This document shows, one piece after another, positions 1 through 8,462 of a stretch of 64,000 nucleotides of DNA. This stretch comes from Agromyces sp. Marseille-P2726 (GTDB lineage Bacteria; Actinomycetota; Actinomycetes; Actinomycetales; Microbacteriaceae), in NCBI RefSeq assembly GCF_902809835.1, contig NZ_CADDWM010000014.1, forward strand, positions 124,001 through 188,000. Reading direction: 5' to 3'. The notes below the pieces were generated by a model, which made no database searches, was not told the origin of the DNA, and saw nothing but the letters and a program-made list of their open reading frames with translations. The number at the start of each line of letters is the position of its first letter. The stretch's first letter is position 1. The translations under genes were made by a program, and so were the position numbers.

Positions 1-2
1 CG

Positions 3-221
3 GCGGGGGAGTCGCTGGGGCTGCCGGTCGTGTTCCTCATCGCGGGTGTTGCGCCGCTGGTGATCTCGATTGTCGCGATCGTGGCCGCGCGGATGACCCG
101 CGACGAGATCGCGAACCCGCTCGACGCGGGCGAGGAGGTCGAAACCTTCGAGCCCGATGACGCGGACGCCGCGGACGCGCCGCTCGCGCCGGCCGACGCC
201 TTGGCCGCCGCCGCGGCCTGA
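3..221 (+). CDS. C-terminal end of a membrane protein (partial)
   Basis: The frame is open from the first bases of the window to a TGA, so this is the 3' end of a gene that starts outside. About 73 residues remain: a hydrophobic stretch (VVFLIAGVAPLVISIVAIVAA), a short basic segment, then an acidic, alanine-rich cytoplasmic tail. That fits the last transmembrane helix and tail of a transporter, possibly an MFS permease, but the family cannot be fixed from this remnant. It converges on the anti-sigma-like gene, with a hairpin between them. Confidence 0.6.
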   Translation, partial: AGESLGLPVVFLIAGVAPLVISIVAIVAARMTRDEIANPLDAGEEVETFEPDDADAADAPLAPADALAAAAA

Positions 222-309
222 CACGACCACCAGACATGGCGCGGACTCAGATCCGCGCCACGTCGTATGCGGCGCACTGCCCCCGGCATCCACCCGAGAC
301 GAACGCCGC

Positions 310-340
310 AGAGCTCACCCGCACCTGGCGAGTGAGCTCT
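310..340. terminator. Hairpin between convergent genes
   Basis: AGAGCTCAC and GTGAGCTCT form a perfect 9-bp stem around a 13-nt loop. It lies in the 148 bp between two convergent genes. There is no T tract, so a bidirectional terminator role is inferred from position only. Confidence 0.45.
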
Positions 341-369
341 GCGTGAGCGCCGAGTGAGCGTCGGCGGTG

Positions 370-1638
370 TCAGGGTCCGAGCTGTGCCACCACCGCCTCA
401 GCGAGGGCGATCGCGGTGTCGCGGTCGGCGCCCGTGACGTTGTACCAGTCCGTGCCGATCCGCAGATCCACTGCGCAGCTGTCCCCATACGGGGCGGACG
501 AGCATCGGATCACCGCCGCGTCGCCGGCACTGAGCCCGGCCACCTCCACCGGCGCCGTCGTGCCGGCCTGCAGCATCCGCTCGAACGCCCAGCGGCCGTC
601 GGTCACCCAGTCCACGCCGGCCGCGAGGTCGGCGTCGAGGACGGTCCACATGCATCCGGTGTTGCCGGCGGTCTCCCGGGCCTCCGCCCACGCACTCCAG
701 CCGCCGCCACCGCTTCGGCGCAGTTCGGGTTCGGGCGTGCCGGTGATGGACCGAACAGTGTCGAGCGGCAGAATCGCCTCGCAATCCTCCGCCGGCGGCG
801 TGCCCGCGTGCTCGACGGCAGCGGGGGGCGCGGCGGGGCCTGCCGCACTCACGGCGGCGATGATGGCGTCGAAGAACGGCTGCCACTGGGATGCATCCAT
901 CGTGCCCGCTCCGCCGAACGCCGACACGACCACCCACGCGTCGCCGACGGCCGCGGATCCCTCGCAGAGCGCGAACGCATCGAGCACCGCTGCCGGGTCG
1001 CACTGGTTGCGCTCGTCGGGCAGTCCATACTGCGCGGCGCGTTCGCTCCAGCCCGCGGTGGGCCGCGGCACGACCATGACGGTGACCCCCACGTAGTCGG
1101 GATTCGTGCCGTACTGGTGGTTCTCGGGAGCTCCGTTCGACCACTCGCACGCGGTTCCGCCGACCGAGAGGATCGACGTGACCCTCGGGATCGCGATGCC
1201 GATACCGGATGCGGTGACGATGGGGTCGGCCGGCGCGACATCCGTGGTGAAGAGATTCGACGCCAGCGAGGGGTCGACCAGCGTTTCGCACGCGAGTCCG
1301 TAGCGCGACTCCGGCGTTCCAGTGGCCACCGGATCCTCGGTGGGGGGCGGCGTCGGGGTCGGGCTCGGCGTCGGCGTCGGGCTCGGGGTGATGGTCGGCG
1401 TCGGCGTGGACGCCGGGTCCATCGAGTACTGCCCGATCGGGCCGACTCCGAAGACGAAGGCTGCTCCGACAGCGACGCCCACGAGCAGTGCCGCGCCGAG
1501 CACGCCGCCGACGATGCGGTCGGTGCGCGTCGAGCGCTTGGCGGATGCCGGCTCGCTCGCGGCCTGCTTGAGCACGTTGCGCTTCATCGACACGAGCATG
1601 CGCGTCAGGTCGTCGCCTGTGGGTGGTTCGGATCTCAT
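370..1638 (-). CDS. Membrane protein coupled to an ECF sigma factor (possible anti-sigma factor)
   Basis: A 422-residue protein. About 45 cytoplasmic residues are followed by one transmembrane helix (IVGGVLGAALLVGVAVGAAF), a Thr/Pro-rich linker and a large extracellular domain of about 320 residues with scattered cysteines. The ATG overlaps the sigma-factor stop by 4 bp (ATGA), so the two genes are translationally coupled. Coupling to an ECF sigma factor plus a single-helix topology suggests that the short N-terminus holds the sigma factor while the outer domain senses a signal. No zinc-binding HxxxCxxC anti-sigma motif is visible, so that role is inferred. A longer upstream frame exists but lies antisense of the sigma reading frame and was rejected. 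Confidence 0.65.
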   Translation of the reverse strand: MRSEPPTGDDLTRMLVSMKRNVLKQAASEPASAKRSTRTDRIVGGVLGAALLVGVAVGAAFVFGVGPIGQYSMDPASTPTPTITPSPTPTPSPTPTPPPTEDPVATGTPESRYGLACETLVDPSLASNLFTTDVAPADPIVTASGIGIAIPRVTSILSVGGTACEWSNGAPENHQYGTNPDYVGVTVMVVPRPTAGWSERAAQYGLPDERNQCDPAAVLDAFALCEGSAAVGDAWVVVSAFGGAGTMDASQWQPFFDAIIAAVSAAGPAAPPAAVEHAGTPPAEDCEAILPLDTVRSITGTPEPELRRSGGGGWSAWAEARETAGNTGCMWTVLDADLAAGVDWVTDGRWAFERMLQAGTTAPVEVAGLSAGDAAVIRCSSAPYGDSCAVDLRIGTDWYNVTGADRDTAIALAEAVVAQLGP

Positions 1639-2189
1639 CGAAGTGTCACCGCCTTCTTCAATCGGGCCCGGCTCCGGGACACGCGTTGCTTCACCGCACC
1701 GACGCTCAGGCCGAGGTGCTCCGCGGCTTCGGCGTACGGCATGCCCTCGATCAGGCACAGCTCGCACACCCGTCGGTCGATCGGATCGAGTCGCTCGATC
1801 TCGTCGAGCACCCAGCGCAGGTCGTCGCGTGCCGACTCGGCGTCGTGATGGTCACGCACCGCGTCGGCCCGGTTCGTCGACGTCTCGTCGAGCTCGTCGG
1901 CTTCATGCCTCGCCGACTTGCGGGCCGCGTTCCGGCCCAGGTTGCGGCAGGTGACCAGCAACCAGGGCAGCAGGGATGTCTCGGCGATCGTGACCTCGCC
2001 GGCTCGCCGCCACATCGTCACGAAGGTGTCCTGCACGATCTCCTCGACGTCCATCCGGCTCGCCGCGATCGCCCACGCATATCTCGTCACCGCCGGCGCA
2101 TACCGGTCGAACACGACCGCCAGCGCCCGTTGATCTCCGCCCGCCACCCGTTTCAACAGATCGGCGTCGGACCCTTCGCTCTCGTCCAC
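1635..2189 (-). CDS. ECF-type RNA polymerase sigma factor
   Basis: A 184-residue sigma-70-family protein of extracytoplasmic-function type. Region 2 lies near residues 25-95 (DVEEIVQDTFVTMWRR). Region 4 carries the helix-turn-helix AEHLGLSVGAVKQRVSRSRA near the C-terminus. GTG at 2189 was chosen because GGGAGG sits 5 nt before it; the GTG six bases further upstream overlaps that ribosome-binding site. The gene is first in a two-gene operon with the membrane protein that overlaps its stop codon. It probably directs transcription of a small stress or envelope regulon, but no target promoter could be identified here. Confidence 0.88.
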   Translation of the reverse strand: MDESEGSDADLLKRVAGGDQRALAVVFDRYAPAVTRYAWAIAASRMDVEEIVQDTFVTMWRRAGEVTIAETSLLPWLLVTCRNLGRNAARKSARHEADELDETSTNRADAVRDHHDAESARDDLRWVLDEIERLDPIDRRVCELCLIEGMPYAEAAEHLGLSVGAVKQRVSRSRARLKKAVTLR

Positions 2190-2255
2190 GCGCACCTCCC
2201 TTACCTTAGAGATGTCGCGAGAACCGCAAAGGTCACAGGGTCCGGGTCGATGAGC

Positions 2256-3320
2256 TCAGACAGCGCGCGGTGGCGCCACCGAGTCGCGCGCGATCAAGCG
2301 TTGCTCCAACACGCTCGTCACCGGCGGCCCGCCGTCGCCACGGATGCGGCGGATCAGGAGCCTCGCCGCCTCAGCGCCGATCTCGTGGATCGGCTGCGCC
2401 ATCACGGTGACGCCGGGGGTCGTGACACCGGTCCAGTCGGCGTCGTCGAACGCCACGAGCGACAGGTCGTCAGGGATGCGCAGGTCGAGGGCGCGCGCGG
2501 CGCGGAAGACGCCCAGTGCGATGAGGCTGTCGGACGCGACGATGGCGGTCACCGCGGCATCTCCTTCGAGTAGGCGTCGAGCCAGCTGCTCGACACCCTC
2601 GATGCGTGCGTTCAGGTGCACGAACCGTTCGGGTTCCGGAACTCCTGCTGCCTCGAGCGTCTCGACGAAGCCTCGCACACGTTCGTCGACCGACGACGAC
2701 GTCAGCGAGTCGGCGCGACGGAAGGGGCCGTCGTGCGCGATCGACGAAATGAACGCGATGCGCCGATGACCTGCGGCGAGAAGCAGGGAGGTGAGATCCC
2801 GGGCGCCTTTCCGATTCGCCGCGATGACCGTGTCGACCTGAAGTTCGGGTGCGGCGCGGTCGAACAGCACGAGCGGGCGGCCGGCGTCGATGATCGTGCG
2901 GAGGTTGTCGATGCGCACGGATGACGCGGGCGCGACGAGCAGCCCGTCGACCCGTTTCGCGAGCTGCACGCCGATGGCGTTCGCCTCGATCTCGGCATCT
3001 TCGTCGGAGTTCGAGAGGATGAGATCGAATCCGGCCGCATTCGCCACATCGGCGGCGCCCCGCGTGGCCTGCGCGAAGAACGGGTTCTCGATGTCGCCGA
3101 TCACGATGCCCAAGGTGTTCGATCGCCCGGTGCTCATCGTCTTCGCCAGGGCGTTCGGCCGGTAGCCGAGTTGCTCTGCCGCCGCGAGCACGCGATCTCG
3201 CACGGCGGCGCTCACGGCGCCATAGTCGCCGAGGGCACGCGCCGCGGTCGCCTTCGACACTCCGGCGGTGGTGGCGACGTCGCTCACCGTCACTTCACGT
3301 CGTCCGTTGTCGCCGCTCAC
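2256..3320 (-). CDS. LacI-family transcriptional regulator
   Basis: A 354-residue LacI/GalR repressor. The N-terminal helix-turn-helix (VSDVATTAGVSKATAARALG) and hinge (near residues 50-60) are followed by a periplasmic-binding-protein-like ligand domain (NTLGIVIGDIENPFF; final region SLVAFDDADWT). The start is GTG, with GGAGG 4 nt upstream. It is divergent from the polar amino acid ABC operon, and two identical palindromes lie between them, so it most likely represses that operon and relieves it on binding the transported compound or a breakdown product. Its DNA-binding domain closely resembles that of the second LacI regulator at 17.9 kb. Confidence 0.92.
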   Translation of the reverse strand: MSGDNGRREVTVSDVATTAGVSKATAARALGDYGAVSAAVRDRVLAAAEQLGYRPNALAKTMSTGRSNTLGIVIGDIENPFFAQATRGAADVANAAGFDLILSNSDEDAEIEANAIGVQLAKRVDGLLVAPASSVRIDNLRTIIDAGRPLVLFDRAAPELQVDTVIAANRKGARDLTSLLLAAGHRRIAFISSIAHDGPFRRADSLTSSSVDERVRGFVETLEAAGVPEPERFVHLNARIEGVEQLARRLLEGDAAVTAIVASDSLIALGVFRAARALDLRIPDDLSLVAFDDADWTGVTTPGVTVMAQPIHEIGAEAARLLIRRIRGDGGPPVTSVLEQRLIARDSVAPPRAV

Positions 3321-3350
3321 AAGACCTCCGAGAAAAATTCATGTCATGGG

Positions 3351-3379
3351 TTGACGCGGCGGTGATGGTCGCGTACTGT
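3351..3379 (+). promoter_or_regulatory. Predicted promoter of the polar amino acid ABC operon
   Basis: TTGACG (3351-3356) and TACTGT (3374-3379) are separated by 17 bp, a good match to the primary actinobacterial sigma consensus. It points toward the substrate-binding protein gene. Transcription would begin just before the first operator. Confidence 0.6.
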
Positions 3380-3393
3380 CCCAGAAAGCGAAC

Positions 3394-3432
3394 TGAGACC
3401 GGTCTCAACATACCGGATTGAGACCGGTCTCA
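3394..3432. promoter_or_regulatory. Two LacI-type operators
   Basis: Two identical perfect palindromes, TGAGACCGGTCTCA, occupy 3394-3407 and 3419-3432, with centres 25 bp apart. They have the LacI-family central CpG (CCGG core) and lie immediately downstream of the predicted -10 box. A bound repressor would therefore block initiation or early elongation. The adjacent LacI gene is the obvious cognate regulator. Confidence 0.75.
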
Positions 3433-3538
3433 GCAACAGCGACACCGCAGCATCCGACGAGGGACCAGCGAATCGGCGGATCAGCGGAAGCGAGACTTCG
3501 CAACCGAATCACGATCCACAGCACACGAGAGGAACATC

Positions 3539-4429
3539 GTGACCATTCGCACCACCATCCGCCGTGCGGCGATCGCCGCCGTTGCGGCATCCGCAGCCCT
3601 CGCCCTCGCGGCCTGCGCCTCGTCGGGGGGCTCCGCCAGCACCGACGCCGGCGCCGGCGGCGACGAGAACCCGTACAACCTGATCACCCCGGGTCAGATC
3701 CGAGTCGCGAGCCTCGGCGACGCGAAGCCCTACACCTTCACCGACGAGAGCGGCGAGTTCACCGGATTCGACGTCGAACTCTTCACGGATGTCGCCGAGC
3801 GCATCGGCATCGACGACGTGGTGTTCACCGGCCAGGACTTCTCGGGCCTGCTCGCCGCAGTCGCCAACGGCCAGTTCGATGTCGGCGTCGCCGCCATCGG
3901 CATCACCGACGAGCGCAAGCAGACCGTCGACTTCTCGGAGGGCTACCTCGCCGGGTACCTGACCGTCATGGCGAACCCCGAGGCGGGGATCGCCGACGAG
4001 GACGACCTCGCGGGCAAGCGGCTCGGCGTGGTGCAGGGCACCCTTCAGGAGGCCTTCGCCGTGAAGAACTTCACTGAGACCGAGCTCGTGCGCTTCCCCG
4101 ACAACAACGCGGCGATCTCCGCGGTGAACTCGGGCAGCGTCGACGCCCACTTCCTCGACTACGAGGCGGCCAAGGAGTACGCAGCGCAGTACGGCCTCGA
4201 GAACGCGATCGACATTCCCTCGTTCGACGCTCCGGCCGGATTCGCCATCGCGAAGGGCAACACCGAGTTCAAGGCCGCACTCGACGAGGCGCTCCTCGCC
4301 GCCATGGAGGACGGCACTTGGAAGGAGCTCTACCAGAAGTGGTTCCCGGGCTCGCCGATGCCCGACCAGTACCTTCCGAAGGCCGAGCAGACCGGCACGC
4401 CGGCCGAGTCCGAGGCGCCGGCGCAGTAG
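3539..4429 (+). CDS. Polar amino acid-type ABC transporter substrate-binding lipoprotein
   Basis: A 296-residue family 3 solute-binding protein. It has a lipoprotein signal with lipobox LAAC (Cys26), then the family signature [19 protein letters not shown], the conserved [26 protein letters not shown] region and the D/E-rich second lobe. It would be tethered outside the membrane and deliver an amino acid or amino acid conjugate to the permease. The start is GTG with GAGAGGA upstream. It is the first gene of a five-gene operon ending in an FAD oxidoreductase. The oxidoreductases and the neighbouring deglycase operons suggest a glycated or opine-like amino acid ligand, which is inference. Confidence 0.9.
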   Translation: MTIRTTIRRAAIAAVAASAALALAACASSGGSASTDAGAGGDENPYNLITPGQIRVASLGDAKPYTFTDESGEFTGFDVELFTDVAERIGIDDVVFTGQDFSGLLAAVANGQFDVGVAAIGITDERKQTVDFSEGYLAGYLTVMANPEAGIADEDDLAGKRLGVVQGTLQEAFAVKNFTETELVRFPDNNAAISAVNSGSVDAHFLDYEAAKEYAAQYGLENAIDIPSFDAPAGFAIAKGNTEFKAALDEALLAAMEDGTWKELYQKWFPGSPMPDQYLPKAEQTGTPAESEAPAQ

Positions 4430-4500
4430 CCGGACCGCGGTGCGGGGCGGCTGCCCGCCTCCCCGCACCGCCCCACCGTTCCCCTGAACGAAAGCGAACC

Positions 4501-5289
4501 ATGGACTGGCTCGACAACATCATCAAGACGTTCTTCGATTTCGAAGCCATGTGGCAGGTGTTCCCACAACTGCTCGGCGTCGGCCTCGTGAACACCCTCA
4601 TCATCTCGATCTGGGCGACCGTGATCGGTCTCGTGCTCGGCATGATCGTCGCGATCATGGGCATCTCGCCCTCGCGCTGGCTACGCATTCCTGCCCGCAT
4701 CTACACCGACATCTTCCGCGGCCTGCCCGCGATCCTCACGATCCTGCTCATCGGCCAGGGGTTCGCGCGGTTCAGCCAGGACATCTTCGGCCCCTCGCCG
4801 TATCCGCTCGGGATCCTCGCGCTCAGCCTGATCGCCAGCGCGTACATGGGCGAGATCTTCCGTGCCGGCATCCAGAGCGTCGACCGCGGCCAGCTCGAGG
4901 CGTGCCGGGCGCTCGGAATGAGCTACGGCAAGGCGATGCGGCTCGTGGTCGTGCCCCAGGGGGTTCGGCGAGTGCTTCCCGCCCTCGTGAACCAGTTCAT
5001 CGCCATCGTGAAGGACTCCAGCCTCGTGTACTTCCTCGGCCTGCTGGTCTCGGAGCGCGAACTGTTCCGTGTCGGTCAGGATGCCGCGGTGCTGACGGGC
5101 AACCTGTCGCCACTCGTCATGGCGGGCCTGTTCTACCTCGTCATCACCGTGCCGCTGACACACCTCGTCAACTACTTCGACAACCGGTTCCGCACCGGGC
5201 GGCGCAAGGCCGTGCCGCCGAAGTCCGGCCTCGACGAGGTCGAAGAGCAGAACCCCACTCCGACGCTCACCTACGGAGAGAACTCATGA
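4501..5289 (+). CDS. Amino acid ABC transporter permease
   Basis: A 262-residue HisM/GlnP-type permease with several hydrophobic helices. The ABC-interaction loop is EACRALGMSYGKAMRLVVVPQGVRRVLPALVNQF. It pairs with the preceding binding protein and the following ATPase; a single permease gene implies a homodimeric channel. ATG at 4501 was chosen as the first start after the intergenic region; longer upstream frames run through the end of the binding-protein gene. Its stop overlaps the ATPase start by 4 bp. Confidence 0.92.
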   Translation: MDWLDNIIKTFFDFEAMWQVFPQLLGVGLVNTLIISIWATVIGLVLGMIVAIMGISPSRWLRIPARIYTDIFRGLPAILTILLIGQGFARFSQDIFGPSPYPLGILALSLIASAYMGEIFRAGIQSVDRGQLEACRALGMSYGKAMRLVVVPQGVRRVLPALVNQFIAIVKDSSLVYFLGLLVSERELFRVGQDAAVLTGNLSPLVMAGLFYLVITVPLTHLVNYFDNRFRTGRRKAVPPKSGLDEVEEQNPTPTLTYGENS

Positions 5290-6056
5290 CCTACACCTCA
5301 CCCGTGCCCGTGACCGACGGCCACTTCTATGAGGGCTCGAGCCTCGAGCTCATCGACCTCACCATGGCCTACGGCGACGTCGAGGTCCTCCGGGAAGTGA
5401 GTCTCACCGTGCCGCCCGGCACCACGACCTGCGTCATCGGGCCGTCGGGTTCGGGCAAGTCGACGCTGCTTCGTGGCGTGAACCGGCTGCACGAGCCGAA
5501 GTCGGGAGACGTGCGACTCGCCGGCGAGAGCGTGCTGACACAGAAGCCCGACTCGGTGCGCAGACGCATCGGCCTTGTCTTCCAGCACTTCAACCTGTTC
5601 CCCGACCACACGGCCGAGCAGAACGTGGCGCTCGCGCTGCGCAACGTGAAGGGCCTCTCCAAGGCGGAATCGCTGCGAATCGCACGCGAGCGGCTCGCCG
5701 AGGTCGGCTTGGCGGAGCGCGCCGACCATCGCCCCCGCGACCTCTCGGGTGGGCAGCAGCAGCGCGTCGCGATCGCCAGGGCGCTCGCGATGGAACCGGA
5801 GGTCATGCTGTTCGACGAGGCCACGAGCGCGCTCGACCCCGAGCTCGTGAAGGGCGTGCTGAACCTCATGGCCGGCCTCGCGCAACGGGGCATGACGATG
5901 CTCGTGGTCACGCACGAGATGGGCTTCGCGCGCAAGGTGGCCGACCAGGTCGTCTTCATGGACGAAGGCCGGGTCCTCGAGTCGGGCAAGCCGGCCGATC
6001 TCTTCGACCGGCCGCAGAGTTCGCGGCTGCAGCGATTCCTGTCGGAGGTGCTCTGA
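5286..6056 (+). CDS. Amino acid ABC transporter ATP-binding protein
   Basis: A 256-residue ATPase of the GlnQ/HisP class. It has Walker A GPSGSGKST, signature LSGGQQQRVAIARALA and Walker B VMLFDEATSALDPE, followed by the H-loop region VVTHEMGFARKVADQ typical of polar amino acid importers. It starts with ATG overlapping the permease stop (ATGA) and its own TGA overlaps the next gene's ATG by one base, so the whole operon is translationally coupled. It energises the import defined by the two preceding genes. Confidence 0.95.
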   Translation: MTYTSPVPVTDGHFYEGSSLELIDLTMAYGDVEVLREVSLTVPPGTTTCVIGPSGSGKSTLLRGVNRLHEPKSGDVRLAGESVLTQKPDSVRRRIGLVFQHFNLFPDHTAEQNVALALRNVKGLSKAESLRIARERLAEVGLAERADHRPRDLSGGQQQRVAIARALAMEPEVMLFDEATSALDPELVKGVLNLMAGLAQRGMTMLVVTHEMGFARKVADQVVFMDEGRVLESGKPADLFDRPQSSRLQRFLSEVL

Positions 6057-7132
6057 TGACGGATGCCGCAGCACGGCGCTCAAGTTCCGGCGCCGGGCCG
6101 ATCCGCACGGCCGTGATCGGCTTCGGCACGTCGGGCCGGATCTTCCACGCCCCCTTCCTCGCCGCCGACGCCGACTTCTCGCTCGACGCCATCGTGACGC
6201 GCGACCCGGGCCGTCGCGCGGCGGCTGAGACGCGGCATCCGGGCGCTCGGGTCGTGGACACGCCCGAGGAGCTCTTCGCGGACGCCGGCCGACTCGATCT
6301 CGTGGTCATCGGCTCGCCGAGCGGCACGCACGCAGCGTTGACGGATGCCGCGCTCGAAGCGGGGCTCGACGTGGTCGTCGACAAGCCGTTCGCGGTGACC
6401 GCCGACGAGGGTCGCGAGCTGATCGCCAAGGCCGAGCGCCTCGGCCGGCGGCTCACGGTGTTCCAGAACCGACGTTGGGACGGCGACTTCCGAACGGTGC
6501 GGAAGCTCATCGAGGAGGGCACGCTCGGTGACGTCCGTCGCTTCGAATCACGGTTCGAGTGGTGGAAGCCCGAGCCGGGCGCCTCGTGGAAGACCGAGGC
6601 GACCACCGCCGAGGGCGGCGGCATCCTCTACGACCTGGGCACGCACCTCATCGACCAGGCGGTGCAGCTGTTCGGTCCGGTCGACGACCTCTACACCGAG
6701 GTCGCTCGCAGGAGAACCGACACCGCGGCGGATGACGATGTCTTCCTCGCGCTGCAGCACCGGTCGGGCGTCACGTCGCACCTCTGGATGAACGCGGTCG
6801 CGCCGCAGTTCGGCCCGCGATTCCGCGTGTTGGGCTCGACCGCCGGGTACACCAGCTGGGGGCTCGACGTGCAGGAGCCGTCGCTCCTCGCGGGCGCACA
6901 GCCGACCGATCCCGGGTTCGGGGAGACGCCCGAGGCCCGCTGGGGGGTGGTCGGCATCGACGGCCACACCGCCCCGCTGCCGACCGAGCGAGGCGACTAC
7001 GGCGAGTTCTATCGCCTGCTCGCCGGGGCGATCCGCGACGGTGGGCCGATGCCCGTCGACCCGTCGGATGCCGTCGACGTGCTCGAGATCATCGAGCGAG
7101 CGCTCGCCGTATCGGACCGGGTGCCCTCTTGA
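6056..7132 (+). CDS. Gfo/Idh/MocA-family NAD(P)-dependent oxidoreductase
   Basis: A 358-residue protein with an N-terminal Rossmann fold (VIGFGTSGRIFHAPFL, dinucleotide binding), the family motif DVVVDKPFAVT (Lys in the EKP-like motif) and a C-terminal alpha/beta domain (GGGILYDLGTHLIDQAVQLFG). Family members oxidise or reduce sugars, inositols and opine-type conjugates; MocA itself comes from rhizopine catabolism. Within the operon it probably acts on the imported compound or the sugar released from it. The exact substrate is unknown. Confidence 0.88.
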   Translation: MTDAAARRSSSGAGPIRTAVIGFGTSGRIFHAPFLAADADFSLDAIVTRDPGRRAAAETRHPGARVVDTPEELFADAGRLDLVVIGSPSGTHAALTDAALEAGLDVVVDKPFAVTADEGRELIAKAERLGRRLTVFQNRRWDGDFRTVRKLIEEGTLGDVRRFESRFEWWKPEPGASWKTEATTAEGGGILYDLGTHLIDQAVQLFGPVDDLYTEVARRRTDTAADDDVFLALQHRSGVTSHLWMNAVAPQFGPRFRVLGSTAGYTSWGLDVQEPSLLAGAQPTDPGFGETPEARWGVVGIDGHTAPLPTERGDYGEFYRLLAGAIRDGGPMPVDPSDAVDVLEIIERALAVSDRVPS

Positions 7133-7193
7133 CCGCCGCTCACCATCTTCGATTCCCGCACCACTGCACGACAGAGAAAGAGAACCACTTCAC

Positions 7194-8369
7194 ATGAGCA
7201 TCACCCAGCCCACCCACGTCGCCGTGATCGGCGGGGGCATCCTCGGCGCGTCGACCGCGGCGCACCTCGCACGCGGCGGAGCACAGGTGACCCTCGTCAC
7301 CGCCGGCTCGCTCGGCGACGGGGCATCCGGTCGCTCGATCGCCTGGCTCAACTCCTCTGGCGATCGCTCCGCCGAATACCACTACCTGCGCCTGCTCGGG
7401 CTCGACCGCTACCGCACCTGGAGCGTGCGTCACCCCGAAAGCCGCGAGTACCTGCGCTTCGATGGCGCCATGAAATGGGCGGCCCAAGGGGAGACCTTCG
7501 GCACGACGTTCGCGTTCGAGCGCGCCGGCGGCTACGACGCGATCTGGGTCGACCGCGCCGACGTCGCCGAGATCGCCCCCGACGTGGACCCCGACGCCCT
7601 GGCCGACGAGGGCGCGATCTTCAACCCCGGCGAGGGCTGGGTCAGCCTGCCGGACCTCATTGCGGCGCTGGTCGACGAGGCGGTGGCCCATGGGGCGCGC
7701 GTCGTCGAACACGCCGGCGACGCTCGCGTCGACGTGCAGGACGGTGAGGCCACCGGGGTGATCCTCGGCGACGGGAAGCGACTGCCGGCCGACCGGGTCG
7801 TGCTCGCGACCGGCGCGGCGGTGCCAGCTCACCTCGCCGCGCTGGGAGTGATGGTTCCGGATGCCACACCCGCTGCCTTCGTGTTGTTCACCGATCCCGT
7901 CGACGTCGAGGTGAAGACCGTGCTGAACACACCGCGCGTCGCCGTTCGGCCGACGCCCGACGGGCGGCTCGTGCTCGACGCCGACTGGGCTGAGAAGTCG
8001 ATCGTCGTCGGCGACGACGGCTCGCTCACTGTCCCCGAGGAGTCGGTGCAGGGCCTGCTCGACGAAGCGTCGAAGGTGCTTGCCGGCAACCCCCGGCTGA
8101 CCGCGCAGCGGGTCGGCGCCGGGCTCAAGCCGATCCCCGGTGACGGCGATCCGGTCGTCGGAGCGGTGCCCTCGATCGGCAACCTCTTCACGCTGTTCAC
8201 CCATTCCGGCGCGACGCTCGGGCTGATCCTCGGCGAGCTGCTCGCCGAGGAGATCCTCACCGGCTCGCCGTCGCCGGTGCTTCGGACCTTCCGTCTCGAC
8301 CGCTTCGGCGCCGACACCGCGCCGGAGACCGTGCCGACCGGTGCCTGGGCTCCGGTGCCGCAGCGGTAG
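7194..8369 (+). CDS. DadA-like FAD-dependent oxidoreductase (DAO family)
   Basis: A 391-residue flavoprotein. The N-terminal FAD-binding motif is VAVIGGGILGASTAAHLAR. The C-terminal DAO signature near residues 335-365 contains PVVGAVPSIGNLFTLFTHSGATLGLILG. It probably oxidises a primary or secondary amine, releasing a keto or aldehyde product. The protein contains no cysteine at all, so it cannot carry the cysteine-linked FAD of sarcosine oxidase or fungal amadoriases; flavin binding must be non-covalent or through another residue. ATG at 7194 follows GAGAAAGAGAA. It is the last gene of the LacI-controlled operon, making oxidative cleavage of an imported glycated or N-substituted amino acid a reasonable inference. 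Confidence 0.85.
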   Translation: MSITQPTHVAVIGGGILGASTAAHLARGGAQVTLVTAGSLGDGASGRSIAWLNSSGDRSAEYHYLRLLGLDRYRTWSVRHPESREYLRFDGAMKWAAQGETFGTTFAFERAGGYDAIWVDRADVAEIAPDVDPDALADEGAIFNPGEGWVSLPDLIAALVDEAVAHGARVVEHAGDARVDVQDGEATGVILGDGKRLPADRVVLATGAAVPAHLAALGVMVPDATPAAFVLFTDPVDVEVKTVLNTPRVAVRPTPDGRLVLDADWAEKSIVVGDDGSLTVPEESVQGLLDEASKVLAGNPRLTAQRVGAGLKPIPGDGDPVVGAVPSIGNLFTLFTHSGATLGLILGELLAEEILTGSPSPVLRTFRLDRFGADTAPETVPTGAWAPVPQR

Positions 8370-8387
8370 CGAGTCGGAACGGCACGG

Positions 8388-8422
8388 GCGGATGCGGCGT
8401 CATCGGGGGACGCGGCATCCGC
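8388..8422. terminator. Hairpin between convergent operons
   Basis: GCGGATGCGGCGTC and GACGCGGCATCCGC pair over 14 bp with one mismatch around a 7-nt loop. It lies between the convergent flavoenzyme and ManA genes, 19 bp past one stop and 41 bp before the other. There is no strong T run. It probably terminates both operons. Confidence 0.6.
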
Positions 8423-8462
8423 TTCGTCATGCGGGTCGTCGGCTGGTGGCCGCTTTCACGCG

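Noticed and set aside
370..1767. Longer start for the anti-sigma-like protein at 1767
   Set aside because: The extra 43 residues are Arg/Pro-rich and lie antisense of the sigma factor's frame; the ATGA overlap at 1635-1638 is the natural start.
367..1848. Long plus-strand frame opposite the anti-sigma-like gene
   Set aside because: Arg- and Gly-rich translation with no motif, no ribosome-binding site; a shadow caused by high GC. Similar antisense frames throughout the window were dismissed for the same reason.
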